Shown in pieces: positions 1 through 11,641 of a DNA stretch of 40,639 nt. Position numbers and translations under genes: made by a program. Below the pieces are notes generated by a model. The model searched no databases, was not told the origin of the DNA, and was given only the letters and a program-made list of their open reading frames with translations. How positions within the stretch are numbered: position 1 is the first letter of the stretch; each line of letters begins with the position of its first letter. The stretch spans positions 56,608 through 97,246 of the forward strand of contig NW_014577887.1 in assembly GCF_000485595.1 (NCBI RefSeq), read 5' to 3'. The stretch is from Priapulus caudatus (taxonomy: Eukaryota; Priapulida; Priapulimorpha; Priapulimorphida; Priapulidae).

Positions 1-300
1 TGATTTGAAGTGACAATATAATTTGAATGGAAGAATGATTTGAACATGAAAATGAATGAAACTGAAAATGAATTTGAATCATGCAAATGAAATTTGGCAC
101 TGAAATGCGAATTTGGAATGAATATGCATCTTTGTCAATGGAAAATGAATTTGAATGAAAATGAATTGAAATGAGGAATAATAATTTAAATGAAAAATGA
201 GATTTGAAATGAAAATGGAAATTTGAAATGAATAATTAACTTTGAATAGAAAATGAATTTTTGAAATGAAAATTGAATTGTGAGAAGAATGAATTTAAAA
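1..300. repeat. Degenerate AT-rich tandem repeat, TGAAAATGAATTTGAA-like
   Basis: The first 300 bases repeat short words such as GAATTTGAA, GAAAATGAA and TGAAATGAA at irregular spacing. The block reads as a decayed minisatellite or microsatellite with a core of roughly 12-18 bp. It runs off the left edge of the window, so its true length is unknown. No coding signal is visible in it; the reverse-strand reading frame here is AT-rich low-complexity. Confidence 0.7.
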
Positions 301-643
301 AGGATAATAGAAAATAAGTCCGTAGCCATCTTCGGCCACCATGAGCTATGGACATGAAAGCGAAAACGCGATGCTACTATCTTCGCGAAAAACACATAAT
401 GTAATTGCCAGCTATGCTCGCTCGTATAGTTTACCACGGGTTCTCTTTGGTGCGTGGTAATCAAAATACCTTTAGGTAACTACAAAAGTTAAATTGACAG
501 AGTGGAGAACTACGACTATATAGAAACCAAAGTAACGATACAATACAATTAGTTTATTATTTCACCGAAGTAATACATAAATTATAAAGTACTCTACATT
601 ACGCATACTAACGTATACGCTACGCGCATGCACGTTACACAAT
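301..643. other. Unassigned AT-rich intergenic DNA
   Basis: I see no recognisable gene, RNA or repeat in this stretch. It connects the AT-rich tandem block to the short CAGTGG-bounded palindrome. Confidence 0.5.
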
Positions 644-715
644 CAGTGGCGGATCGTAGAAGGGGGTATTGGGGCGTTGCACCGCCCGCCCCGGGTCACC
701 CCCTTAGTACCACTG
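644..715. repeat. Short CAGTGG-bounded palindromic repeat, MITE-like remnant
   Basis: The sequence opens with CAGTGGCGGATC, followed by a G run, and closes with CCCCCTTAGTACCACTG. The outer CAGTGG/CCACTG and inner AGGGGGT/ACCCCCT blocks are inverted copies around a GC-rich centre. CAGTGGCGGATC resembles termini I remember from short DNA-transposon-derived repeats in many animals; that part is recollection. At 72 bp it would be a severely truncated or solo-hairpin copy. No target-site duplication is evident. Confidence 0.4.
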
Positions 716-902
716 GACCTTCATGATTGTCAGGAAGTGACATTATACTTCGATTATTTAATCAGATTATCTAATATAGATTAATCTATTTATACTTTCA
801 CTTTCTGAGATTTTATAGATACTAGTGAAAGTTGGGTTAGCGCATACCTAGCACCGCTGCCTTCCGTCACACCTGTCACTTCGAATAGGCCAGACTCTAC
901 CC
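716..902. other. Unassigned AT-rich DNA
   Basis: AT-rich DNA between the short palindrome and the AC-rich tract. No feature is recognised. Confidence 0.4.
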
Positions 903-1550
903 GTGCTCAGAAAAGCTGACCCCCCTGCACACACACACAGCGCCACGCACCCCACCACACACAACACACACATCACACACCACACAACACCACACAACAC
1001 ACGACACACAACACCACACAACACAGCTACACACAAACACGCACCACGCAACAGCACACAACACACGAACACACAATGCACACCACGCACGAGCGCACAC
1101 CAGCTGCACTTCTCACTACTACACAGCAACACACACACACTCACAGCACCGACACAACACAACACACACTACACACTACACACACAACATACACATCCAC
1201 ACACACATCACACACCATCACACACACCTTTATTCACACACATTACTTACACCACTGACACACTTACACAGAAATCACCAGCCACACACACACCACACAC
1301 AAACATACACACACAACACAGCTACACACGAGCACACAACATCACACACGTCACACAACACATACACACACACACACCACAACACAACCCCCAACACACA
1401 GCACATACATACACACATCACACACACACGCTACACACAAACAAGAGACACCAGATCACACACACATGCACAAGGCACACAAACTATACCACACACGACA
1501 CACAACGCATGCACACCAACACACGCTACAACCCACACACACACTGCGCC
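903..1550. repeat. AC-rich low-complexity tract (CACA/CACCACACAAC)
   Basis: About 650 bases are almost purely A and C on the + strand, made of CACA runs interspersed with ACACAACACCACAC-type words. The long open frames on both strands (a His/Thr-rich one on +, a Cys/Val-rich one on -) are direct translations of this bias. The tract is impure, so it is an old or composite (AC)n minisatellite. Confidence 0.85.
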
Positions 1551-1554
1551 TGGC

Positions 1555-1790
1555 GTGTTCGCCGCCGCCGGCCGCCCCCTCGGCCGCCACCGCCACCGCA
1601 AGCGCCACTTACTACGTAGTCTACTTCTACTGGCTCACGACTCTTACACAACAACTCTACTACTACTTACTCTGCACTACTCTACCAGACAACTACTATC
1701 TACTGGTACGACTTCCTACAATACACTACTATCTACTACTATTACTGCCTACTTCTAGCCTGAATCAAGTTCAGCGGGCACTGTAAATTA
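1555..1790. repeat. GCC-rich then CTA/CTACTT-rich low-complexity tract
   Basis: A short GC-rich patch (GCCGCCGCCGGCC) is followed by about 170 bases rich in CTACTACTA, TACTACT and CTATCTACT words, a degenerate trinucleotide repeat. It directly abuts the AC-rich tract, making one composite simple-sequence block. No gene is supported. Confidence 0.55.
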
Positions 1791-2629
1791 TGCAGCCTTG
1801 CAGACACAGAATTAACCGACTAGCAAGTAGCCAGACATCTGTCCCCCTGCAAGCAATGAAGTCCATAATGCCTAGGCAGAACTCGGCTATAAATGTTGCC
1901 CCACTATGTAGTGCATTAAAAATGGTAACTTATTTCGACACTGCATCGGTGATTTGCGTGGGATGCGGAACTGCGAGAAATTATGATACATGTGCCCCTC
2001 AGACCGAGTCCTGTTACACCTGGCTAAAGCATCCGGTTCCTAGGGTGAGAATGCCTCATGCCGCAGAGCATCGAGCAGCTACGACTACTCTACGACTCCC
2101 TACTACAACTATTGAGTTATTATTGCACTGGGAGAAAAAGTTATGCTTAGATCTCCGCTCCTGTAGTCGCTAGCATGTGTGCCGTTAGCGTGACTATACG
2201 TTAAATTACTTAGCACTCGAGTTATGCACTTAGCAGAAGGCAAGCACTTGTACAGAGGGCAGTAAATTGGAGTGTTGAAGTGAGCCCACGGATATTTGTT
2301 CTTGCAGCAACCTGGCATATGTCTCATCTAAGCAGAATAAAACATTGATGCTATACTATTAGGTACTCTACACTACGGCGATGTAGGGCACCCAAGCGCT
2401 AGGCCCCGTGTTCTCTTCGTCCGCTAGCATGTTGATAGGAAATTCCATTGGCTAGATAACTCAGTAATCGACACTCGAGGCGTCGGGGTTGGGGTAATGA
2501 ATCGACTAACGTCTCCTCTGGGTTATATAACATCCTATGATTGTTTCGTCCGTGCCCTGATTTACTAGGTTGTTCGAAACGCCCTGGCCGACATTTCATA
2601 TCTCGGCGGTTTTTTTCGTCTAGAATTAC
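1791..2629. other. Unassigned unique DNA
   Basis: Short open frames exist on both strands, for example a 127-codon + frame to 2173. They lack any motif I recognise and overlap frames on the other strand. I see no RNA gene or repeat. Confidence 0.4.
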
Positions 2630-3150
2630 GGAGAGCGAGAGGAAGATGGAGAAGAAGAGGGAGAGGGAAAAGGAGATTGAGAGGAGGAGGGGGAGGGAGA
2701 GGGAGAGGGAGAGCGAGATGGAGATGGAGAGGGAGACGGAGAGCGAGAGGAAGATGGAGAAGAAGAGGGAGAGGGAAAAGGAGATTGAGAGGAGGAGGAG
2801 GAGGGAGAGGGAGAGGGAGAGCGAGAGGGAGAGGGAGAGAGAGACGGAGAGCGAGAGGAAGATGGAGAAGGAGAGGGGGAGGGAAAGGGAGATTGAGAGG
2901 AGGAGGGGAGGGAGAGGGAGAGGGAGACGGAGAGCGAAAGGAAGATGAAGAGGAAGAGGGGGACGGAGAGGGAGAGGAATGAAGGATTTGATGAATGAAG
3001 GATTGAGAGGAGAAGAGGGAGGGAGAGGGGGAGGGAGAGGGAGAGGGAGAGGGAGAGGGAGAGCGAGGGGAGAGAGATAGGAATAGGGATAGGGAGGCGG
3101 AGAGGGAGAGGGAGATTGAGAGGAGGAGAGGGAGAGGGAGATGTAGCGAG
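2630..3150. repeat. GA-rich polypurine tract (GAGAGGGAGAGG minisatellite)
   Basis: About 520 bases are nearly all purine on the + strand. Longer units recur inside, including a block around GAGCGAGAGGAAGATGGAG that repeats at about 100-bp spacing (near 2634, 2741 and 2848), followed by GAGATTGAGAGGAGG. It is therefore a minisatellite built from a microsatellite. Highly charged Arg/Glu frames on + and Ser/Leu/Pro frames on - are translation artefacts. Long mirror-like purine tracts of this kind can form intramolecular triplexes. Confidence 0.85.
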
Positions 3151-6100
3151 GGAATAGCGCGCTCGTCACGAGAGGATGTTGATGAGTGTCTCACAGGGTG
3201 CTGCTGCGAATCACTATAAAGGCAGCAGTGATCATTGGAGTCGTAAGCAGCGGCACCAATATTGCAGAGCATCATGCAGGAGCTCTGAAGGATACTGGCA
3301 TCGGAAAAGCCTCGAGGGTGCCGCCGGACACGCGTAGGGGATGTGATGTGGTGGCGTCAAGCGTCAAGCCTTCATATCGCCTTATCAAGTCACCGCCGAG
3401 TTCTTCACATCGCTGCATGTATGTATCCTCGTAGGAACGCAGAGAATGAGAGCAAGAGATAGATAGATAAAGAGAGAGTCGTGTGCGAGCGAGAGAACAG
3501 GACGGTCGAGGAATATTAACAGCGAGGTATTCTGTGTAATTATCATGAATTCTCTCTGCCCCTAATCAGTAGCAATGCGTGCTATCAGCTTCTTCACTGA
3601 GATGCATCAGAAGTGGGTTATGACTTCGGATTTCCAGAGAGTTGATCGCCCCTCCTAGCAAGCTTCAGTCCGTAGACGCGCCGGCATGTCATGCGGAGAC
3701 AGCTTGCTACATTGTAACGAGGTCTGGAGTCTGCAGGCATGGACGAGAATACGCGTTGCATGCGTGAATGTGTGATGTCGATGAGAGCGTTGCCTGTTGA
3801 TTTCCATGAGGTGACCTAAAGCTTAGATCGTTGGTCTGACGATGATGGATCAGGAAAGGCAAGTGGAGAAGGTCGGAGGAGTCGAGGCAGGAGTTCATTG
3901 ACTTAGGGACGGGTTGGGGTAGAATTTAGTTTACCGTTACGATTAAGCGTAAATTTGAGTGCTCAATTTCATAATCTACGCGTTTACACTATTCGGAAAC
4001 CCGCCCTGACACCATGGTAGGTTATGCATTGACCTTCCTGGCTCGTCGCAGACTCGAGTCCTTTACCGTCGCAAACAGCAGCTACAGGTAGTCTCGTTGT
4101 TTGGCTAGAGTGAGTGACATGGACCACCCCGATAATGGTCTAATGTAAATCATAATTAAAAATAGGCTTTAGTAGGCCTATCGAGCCGAATTACAGCCAT
4201 ATCTAGCACTAGACATTGCACTATATCTGACAGCCCCGACGCAATTCAATATATACCAGTGAGTGTCGTCTACACAGATTCTAACATGCATGTAATATAT
4301 ATAATCACACCATTGGTAATGCAATTCCCCCATTACTCTAGAATTATTGTTGAAATTCCGTAGGGGTATTATCTAATATCTATCCATTTTAACGCCGATA
4401 TACCACGCCGAACACTACGATATAACAGTATTACCTGTCATCGCTAAGAAAGTGGCTCACGCAGAGCCATGTGAGGTTACGTGAAGCCATTTGCTACACA
4501 TAAATATGACCAACTGCACTTTTACGGTTATATATTCAGCCAGTAATTTGCGCGCTTGTCAAAAATTTGCAGCGATTTGTCTGATTTCTACTCCCACGTA
4601 TCTTGTCTGGATCTAACAAAATTATAAAATTTCGTACATGCAGTTTCAAACGTATACCACTTCTGAACAAACATTTAACTGCGTATTTCCCTTACAGTGA
4701 AAAATGATATGAGTGATGTAGCACCAGCCTATAAGGGCCATGGCGGTGCATAAAGGAATTCGTTTCGGCAGTTACACTCGCAAGTGAATATACAAAAAAA
4801 TATTAATTAAAAAACAGCCTCTAGGAGCGATTGTGTATTTTACAAGAAGGCGGTAAGGCGAGGCCGTAGCTAATATGCTATTTGATCCGGCAGTTGGTGC
4901 TGATGCGCTACATAGATGTTTACAGATGCACTCGGGTTGCGATGATATACCCGTCGGGTTGCGAGGAACGTAACAACGTTTCTGAATGGGGAACTACTTT
5001 GCAAACTCCTAATGAGGAAAAACAAACATCGCGCAGCAATTGAGCTCATGTCAATCCGAGCATCATCGTATATCAGCAGCTGTTGGTTCGTGCATCTATA
5101 TGTATATATCTCGATGCCAGAATATTTATAGACGTGCATCTATATGTCATAGAATCTCTTGATACATGCATCTTTAGACACTGAGATATTCAGAGATCAT
5201 CAACATCTCTCTATCCTATCCCTTTTTGCGGACTGCTAGATGGAATCTAGCAATCATCAAAACCTGACATGACGATTATCACAGATGTAGCATCGGCGGG
5301 CTTCTGTATACCGACTCACCGAGAAGCAGCGTTCCCACGACCGCAGGGGAAACGCTGCCCGAGAAATACTGAAATACAATTTCGGCGTTCGAAGAAAAAC
5401 ACGTATTGCACCCCGAGTAGGACGTTTCTCCAGATGCTCGTGGGAAAAACCGGCGTGAAGCCAGGACCAAAGACGACAGGGCGCAGCAGCTGGAAGACGT
5501 TCGTCCTCCCCTCACCCGTATGATGAAAACCTGACCTAAGAAAAACCAATCCTCCTCTCATGGAAGCCAGTCAGAACAGAACTACGGATTGTTTCATTAT
5601 ACGGCGGCGGGGATGTATATCTATTACTCGGGGAACGGTATTTACACTCACTGTCATTCACTGACACGCGATGGGTAGCATGTACAAGACATCTGGTTCC
5701 GTCACCCACAGACAGCTAGCTGTGTTCGCAGCGTCATAAGCGCACTGCAGAGCTCCCCAGCATCACCACCACGAACGCCGTGCTCCACCGACACGTGCAT
5801 TGCATTACCACAGACCGCATCCCATGCAGTCCCACCACAGACCCCCATTTACCAGCCTCTCACATGCAAAGCATCACAAAACTGTACCGCCAACGAAAAA
5901 TAAACGCGAATAATTGTTTATCGGTAAAGGTTTCTTCGCCCTAGGTATAGTCACTACCTTCCTCACAACTTCAACTCTTCTCCACTAACACATACACGCT
6001 ACCATTCTACCGTACACAAGGACGCATGGTGCCAAAGAATAAGTCAGGTTTTCTGATGTCAGTCGGTTCGTGCATTGCAAACGCTGAATTCTCCAGATGT

Positions 6101-6156
6101 TTACATTGATTGATGATTGATTGATCGCGCGCAGTAACAACAATAGTTAGTACGAT
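3151..6156. other. Unassigned unique DNA
   Basis: About 3 kb without a gene, RNA or transposon I can identify. A small GAGA patch lies near 3445-3500. A pair of overlapping 80-codon frames on opposite strands around 5270-5560 has no recognisable motif. Small introns or exons of an unknown gene cannot be excluded. Confidence 0.4.
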
Positions 6157-6460
6157 CACAGGCCCTTGAAACGTTTCAATAGTAAAATGATGTTAATAAA
6201 CACGAAATGTATTTACTACCAAAGTCTTAATATTTCTCTACTCTATTTCGCCTATTATTGCCGATAATCTCTTGTAAATGCCGTGCAAATGCTCCTCTGC
6301 AACACAGATGTACACCGCACGCACGCCGCTGTGCATAAACAACGAGAATAAAGAGTTTCTTTCTCATTCTTTATTCTTTATCCTTGTACTTGACAAAGAC
6401 CTTGATAACAAATACCATTTGTGTTTATTTGCCGTAAATTAATTATTGGCTAAATCTCGC
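6157..6460. mobile_element. MITE-like element, copy 1 of a family with CAGGCAC termini
   Basis: The left end reads CACAGGCCCTTGAAACG, then TTTCAATAGTAAAATGATG and AATAAACACGAAATG. The same order of words occurs at 31245-31450 and 31628-31760 on the + strand and inverted at 15567-15615 and 32166-32235. Near 6400-6455 a decayed inverted counterpart (TTGATAACAAATACCATTTG) suggests TIRs of about 60 bp around a 300-bp non-coding element. The 3' boundary is uncertain. No target duplication is identifiable and no transposase is encoded. Confidence 0.55.
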
Positions 6461-6513
6461 TCTCGTTCTTTCTGCACATTTTGTTGCAAATATAACACTT
6501 TTTAAGTCTAAAA

Positions 6514-6546
6514 CCCGGCAGGTGCCTGCTCAGCTTCCCTGCCGGG
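6514..6546. other. Short GC-rich hairpin, CCCGGCAGG stem
   Basis: CCCGGCAGG at 6514-6522 is complementary to CCTGCCGGG at 6538-6546 across a 15-nt loop. No U-run follows in a way that implies termination, and no function is implied. Confidence 0.35.
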
Positions 6547-6834
6547 CACGGTTCTAATCGGCCCTGTAGTTTAGGATCAGATACTGGTACCGAGATGCAG
6601 ACGTTGCTCTATAGCAACCATATATCAGAAGTTTCATTAGCAGACATGGAACCACTGATTGAGTGTTGACATTAGAGCTATATTGGCTGTACACTCCCTG
6701 CTTAGCTGAATCTATCCCGTGATGTCGTCATCAGGAGCTTTTCATAGCATCGTGACCTAGATCTACGGACACTGCGCACAACTCTCAACACTATACTGTC
6801 GCAAATGAGTTAAAGTTAATTAAGATTAAGTTTA

Positions 6835-7112
6835 AGGTTAGAATTAGGGCTATATTTAGCATTAGGGCTAGGGTTAGGGTATAGAGTATAGTTAGGGTTA
6901 AAGTTTTGGTTAGAATTGGGGTTGGGGTTAGAACTACTGTTAGGTTAAGGATTAGGGCTCAGGATGGAATCATTTTCAGGCTTATAGCTAGGTTTAGTGT
7001 TAGGGTTAAAGTAGGGTAGAAGCTAGGGTTAGGGTTAGGGTTAGGGTTAGAGTAGGGTTAAAGCTAGGGTTAGGGTTAGGGTTAGAGTAGGGTTGAAGCT
7101 AGGGTTAGGCCT
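6835..7112. repeat. Interstitial telomere-like repeat block (TTAGGG variants)
   Basis: Degenerate TTAGGG/TTAGGGC/TTAAAG words begin near 6815 and become regular at 7020-7112. There, runs of TTAGGG are punctuated by TTAGAGTAGGGTTAAAGC. These punctuations sit at 7020, 7061 and 7096, giving units of 41 and 35 bp. The block is therefore a higher-order repeat of telomere-like DNA, not a pure telomere. A hexamer of this type is the ancestral metazoan telomere motif. The flanks are non-repetitive, so this is an interstitial site. Confidence 0.75.
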
Positions 7113-8799
7113 AATGCAACTAGTTCGGTCTAAACGAGGAAAACACTTGCTAAATTTACTCTCAACCGTGAGTACCTTTCAGATATCTGTTGGATATACC
7201 CTAGAGCATGGGCAACACAAGCGCTTTCGCGTACGTTCTCAAGCCATCCGCGTACATTCTCATATATCTAACGGTATTACACAATCAGGCGCCCGTCGCG
7301 GTGGGCACTGATCCGAATCCTAATTAGAAGCAGCCACCAGAAACGGAGAGATTTCAGCAATTACGACCGCCGACCTATGACTGGGCAGCAGCGGGGCGCA
7401 GGATGCGGCTTTTGCGTTGCCATAGCAATGCGCATCGCCGCGACACGCCCGCAACCTTCTGGTTAGTGACAGAACTCGCTGTCGCGTGTACGGTTATCGG
7501 CTGCCATTGTTTGTCGTCATTGCGGCTCTACTGATACATCGAAGCATAAAACTAGATACTGCTCCCAGTTAAGCCCAAGCAGCACTGATTGTATTTGTAG
7601 CAATACCATAAATGTAGACAGTCCCTCCTAGAGCATATACAACTTACTTAAGCTAGAGACTGTTTCCTCATCGTGAAACGTACAGTAATGCCCGAGATCG
7701 TGCACCAGGAATAGGGGAAGACACGGTTGGGGAACTTTGGAAGAGTAGACTTGTGGAATGTATAAATTTGTAGTTAGTGGCTCATCATGTGCGCGTAACG
7801 TATGTACGGCTAGTGTGTCGCATACAAAGAAAGCATGATTGAGAGAAATTAAGGCAGATGCAATACTTACACGAGGTGTACTCCTGCAGCTGATGAAACT
7901 CCGAAGGCGACAACTTCTCCCAGTGTGTCGTCGGCTTCGATCGCGCCTCCATCATCGTTGACCAAGCTTATTGTTGACTGCTTGCGCTACTAGACGGCAC
8001 CACTAGTCCATCGCCCACGCACTAATCACGAGGAGGCGCTGGGAGAACAAAGAGATTGTTTCCGCGCGCCGTTCGTGTGCATGGCGCCGTGTGTTAGGCC
8101 ACGAAGGAGTCAATCGCACGTATATCTGCACAGCTGAGCTCTGAGGGTGTTACACCGCCGGTGACTGAGTGTTGGATGGTTGGCGCGGTATTTACGGCGG
8201 CTCTACCAGTGTCGCCCCGAACAACACAACATCACAGCGCAGATGGCCGCCACAGGCGATGAGGGTGACCTAGACACGTGCTTCACAGCATCCGGTGTGC
8301 AGAGCAGCACCCTCCCGACGACAGGCTTTACGTTGCTTTATCCAGACCTGTGGAAATACTGAACGATCAGCGGGAAGTTTGTGAGAATACTGACTAGTAA
8401 AGATTGAATATGTGAGAATACGCGAATTCGCAAGCACACGCCCTCTCTTTTTCTCTTGCTGTACGTCCCCTATCCCTCTCTACATCCCCCCTGTTCCTGT
8501 CTCGCTCTCTCGTTCTCGCCTTCGCCATATCTCTCTGTACATCATTCCTATCTCGGCCACGAATATACATCTACTCAACACGTAAACCTAGTGTGAAATC
8601 GGTGCATACGTCTAATGCTATAATAGCAAACCAACTATCACTCATCCATCTAGCACATAGATGAACCGACAAAGTGGACCGGGCGTATCGACCAGATATA
8701 ACAAGCGCCAGTTATGAATCCAGCCTCAGCTACTCAAGTTAGTCATCGTCACCGGACAACTATTTCAACCGAATCTTTTAATGATGCGCTCCTATCTAC
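7113..8799. other. Unassigned unique DNA
   Basis: No gene, RNA or repeat is recognised. A pyrimidine-rich patch lies near 8440-8540. Open frames are short and motif-free. Confidence 0.4.
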
Positions 8800-8829
8800 A
8801 CTTGTATACATGCATACATACACGAACGT

Positions 8830-8885
8830 ATCCACACACACACGCGCACACATACACGCACGCGCACACACGCACTCACGTATGC
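8830..8885. repeat. Short (CA)n/(CGCA)n microsatellite
   Basis: Alternating CACACACGCGCACAC-type sequence with CG interruptions, about 55 bases. It precedes the large GT/GC-rich minisatellite field by about 200 bases. Confidence 0.6.
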
Positions 8886-9059
8886 ACGCATGCAAACACT
8901 CACCAAAATGTCGGGAAACTGGCAAACAAATGAATTTGATTGATGGTGATAACGTTAACTTCGTATCACGAGTTTGTGATGTTCGCGAGGCTCTACGTGT
9001 GTGCGCTGAGCAGGAAGGCATGCTGAACAACACTGTGAGAATCACACTGTCACTGAATG

Positions 9060-9806
9060 GCCTATTCACACAGCGGCGCGTGCCTGTATATCACAGCAGT
9101 GCGCGCATGCGTACGCGCTGGCATGTAACAGCGCCGCGTGCCAACGTGCGGCAGCAGCGGGTGCGTGCGCGCATGCATGCATGCCACAGCTACGCGCGTG
9201 AGCGCGCGTGCATATCACAGCAGCAAGTGCGAGCGCGCATGCATGTCACAGCTACGTGTGTCTGCGTGCAGTGCTGTACGCGTGTGCGTGCTCGCGTGTA
9301 TGACTCAGCGGCGCGTGCCTGCGTGTCGCGGCAGTGCGTACGTTCGTGTCACAACGTAGTGTGCGTGCGTGCGTACGTGCATGTCCCAACGTAGTGTGCG
9401 TTCGTGGGTGAGTACGCGCGTGTCACAACGCCGTGTGCGTATGTGCGTACGTGCGTGTGACAATGTAGTGTATGTGCGTGTGTCCGTGCGTGTCACAACG
9501 TACTGTGCTTGCAGACGTACGTACGTACGTATGTGTCACAACGTAGTGTGCGTGTGTGTCACAAAGCAGTGTGCGTGCGAAGGTACGTGTCACAACGTAG
9601 TGTGCGCTCATGCCTACGAGCTTGTCACCACACAGTGCGGGTGCGTGCGTTCGTGCGTGACACAGTGCATGGAGTGTGTGTGCGTGCGTGCGTGCGTGCG
9701 TTTCACAACGTAGTGTGTGTGTGTGTGTGCGTGCGTGTCATAACGTAATGTGTGTGAGTGCGTGTGTGTGTGTCATAACGTAGTGTGTGTGAGTGCGCGT
9801 GTGTGT
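9060..9806 (+). repeat. GTGCGTGCGTGTCACAACGTAGT-type minisatellite, forward orientation
   Basis: A degenerate array of GTGCGTGCGT segments punctuated by TCACAACGTAGTG (TCATAACGTAGTG near the right end). Spacing is irregular in the left part. The last two units, 9737-9771 and 9772-9806, are regular 35-mers. They are the reverse complement of the units at 9881-9950, so the array turns back on itself. Cys/Val/Arg-rich frames throughout are artefacts of the repeat. Confidence 0.8.
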
Positions 9807-9880
9807 GGAATGTGATTTCAGCGAAGGCGCTAAAGAATAGATAATGCGGAATTTCTTGTTCTGTGCCGTACACGCACGAC
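9807..9880. other. Non-repetitive spacer at the centre of the minisatellite palindrome
   Basis: Seventy-four bases of mixed sequence separate the forward and inverted 35-mer arrays. It would be the loop of a hairpin with 70-bp arms. No motif is recognised. Confidence 0.6.
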
Positions 9881-10090
9881 ACACACACGCGCACTCACAC
9901 ACACTACGTTATGACACACACACACGCACTCACACACACTACGTTATGACACACACACGCGCACTCACACACACTACGTTATGACACACACACACGCACT
10001 CACACACACTACGTTATGACACACACACGCGCACTCACACACACTACGTTATGACACACACACACGCACTCACACACACTACGTTATGAC
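9881..10090 (-). repeat. 35-bp minisatellite with alternating A/B variants, inverted orientation
   Basis: Six contiguous 35-bp units occupy exactly 210 bases: 9881-9915, 9916-9950, 9951-9985, 9986-10020, 10021-10055 and 10056-10090. Odd and even units differ only at the ninth base (G versus A), and each unit ends in CTACGTTATGAC. The real period is therefore 70 bp (AB x 3). The near-perfect identity implies recent amplification. This array is the reverse complement of the units immediately left of the 74-bp spacer. Confidence 0.9.
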
Positions 10091-10486
10091 GTCTGTACAG
10101 CATGACCTAAGTGTGATGGTTGATTACCCTGTTCAACAGAATCCTCTCTGCGATTGAAGACATGAACGAAACGCGGCGTGGATGTGTCGAGTGAAAGCTG
10201 AGCTCATAACCTTGTTAGGCCGACAACCTACCTGGGTGCGCAGTAGAGAGCTATATGCGCGTAGCCTTGGCTTTCCCGCTGCCTCGTCCACGCTTCGTGT
10301 TTATCCCTTCTTGACGCAGTGTCAACCTGCAATACGAAGACAACGTGGTTTAGCGCGTAACTCCGAGCGCCGTCTTAATAACACTGGTCGTTTTCTAAAC
10401 GCGATATGTTAATTAAGTCAGGTAAACGTGTATAACAAGTCGACCTAAGAACAAATCGCTGCGGAAACGTTTCCGTGTGTATGCGT
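10091..10486. other. Unassigned unique DNA
   Basis: A 76-codon + frame at 10182-10412 has no motif I can name. I see no RNA gene or repeat. Confidence 0.4.
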
Positions 10487-10553
10487 GTGAGAGAGATGGA
10501 GAGAGAGAGGGGGAGTAGGGAGAGGAGAGAGAAAGCGAGAGGCCGAGCTAGGG

Positions 10554-10612
<59 letters not shown>
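10487..10612. repeat. (GA)n microsatellite
   Basis: An impure GAGAGAGGGGGAG segment leads into a pure (GA)n run of about 50 bases ending near 10607. Confidence 0.9.
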
Positions 10613-10613
<1 letters not shown>

Positions 10614-11379
10614 CAGTTCGAGTTACGGTAACAGAGCTGATTTATTATGAACGAACTCTTGTTGTTCGATCGGTGGCAATTACGAGCGCTGACTATTAAC
10701 ATAACCTCTCATATTGCGCCCGCGTGATGACGAAGCTACCGCGTAATTAACGATGGAAACATGTTTGTTAGCGCTCGGGATTCCGCGGGACCGTATAGAA
10801 CCCATACAGTTCTGCCTGAACCGATCCACGCGAATCGCAACTGATAAATGCTAACCTAAATTAACGGTATTGACGGACAGTGTTAGTAACCGTCTATTTG
10901 ACATTGGTCGAATCGCTTCGTGCTACATACGTAATCACCACGTATAACGGTATATTGTGTATTAACATGCTGCCTACATAATTATTGCAATTAACCCGGT
11001 GCCTCTACGTACGTAGAACACGGAAGCACGCTTCAGTTTTCTGGAATATATGTAATTTTTCTTGCTGCTGACATTATAATTAAAGACATGCCGGCATGCA
11101 GTCGCGCGCAGTAATGCACGCGCATAGACCCACAGCAACGCAAAGAGAGCATGTCATCGGTCATGACTTTCTTCCGTTACTTATGACTACGTTTCTGCAG
11201 CTTAGCCGTAAGCATAGGCTCGCCGTGGGCGGCACACGGCATGCATGCATAAATCCGTGACGTCACCGGTTACGTCCATCAGCGGCCACGACTCACGTGT
11301 TCATCTAATTAGGAATTTAATCAAGTTAGAGGGGAATTAGGAGCATTTCACGAGAAAATGCCACGGGTAAAATGAAAAC
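10613..11379. other. Unassigned unique DNA
   Basis: No gene, RNA or transposon is recognised. Several short palindromic words (for example GGCATGCATGC near 11240) are isolated. Confidence 0.4.
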
Positions 11380-11384
11380 GTGGG

Positions 11385-11455
11385 TACGTAAGCGCGCACG
11401 CATACGCCCCGTGCGCGTCTGCGTGTGTGTGCGTGCATACGTGCGCGCGTGTGTG
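11385..11455. repeat. GT/GC-rich low-complexity patch
   Basis: GTGCGCGTCTGCGTGTGTGTGCGTG-like alternating purine/pyrimidine DNA, similar in composition to the minisatellite at 11970-12262. Confidence 0.5.
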
Positions 11456-11641
11456 AACAGTTATATTGGCATATCGGCCAAATTAATTTAAAATTACATT
11501 AAAAGAAGTGGAAGTGAAAAAATCTACTAACGGGAGCTGGAGTTGGGGAGGAGAGAAGGGGACGAAGCGCGTTTCGACATTTTTTTTTGGCGCGCTGTAT
11601 TCGAATAGCGGCACTCGACAGCCTCACCCTAAATTACCTCA

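Noticed and set aside
2399-3275. Long minus-strand Ser/Leu/Pro frames and plus-strand Arg/Glu frames
   Set aside because: Artefacts of the GA-rich tract.
7884-7905. CTGATGA followed by CGAAGG, like a hammerhead ribozyme core
   Set aside because: GAAA is not intact and no stem II or flanking helices can be formed.
8714-9394. 226-codon + frame with Cys/His/Arg-rich C-terminal half
   Set aside because: Most of it is the GTGCGTGCGT minisatellite and the first part has no motif.
9881-10090. Regular direct repeats reminiscent of a CRISPR array
   Set aside because: The 35-bp units are contiguous with no unique spacers, and the DNA is clearly eukaryotic.
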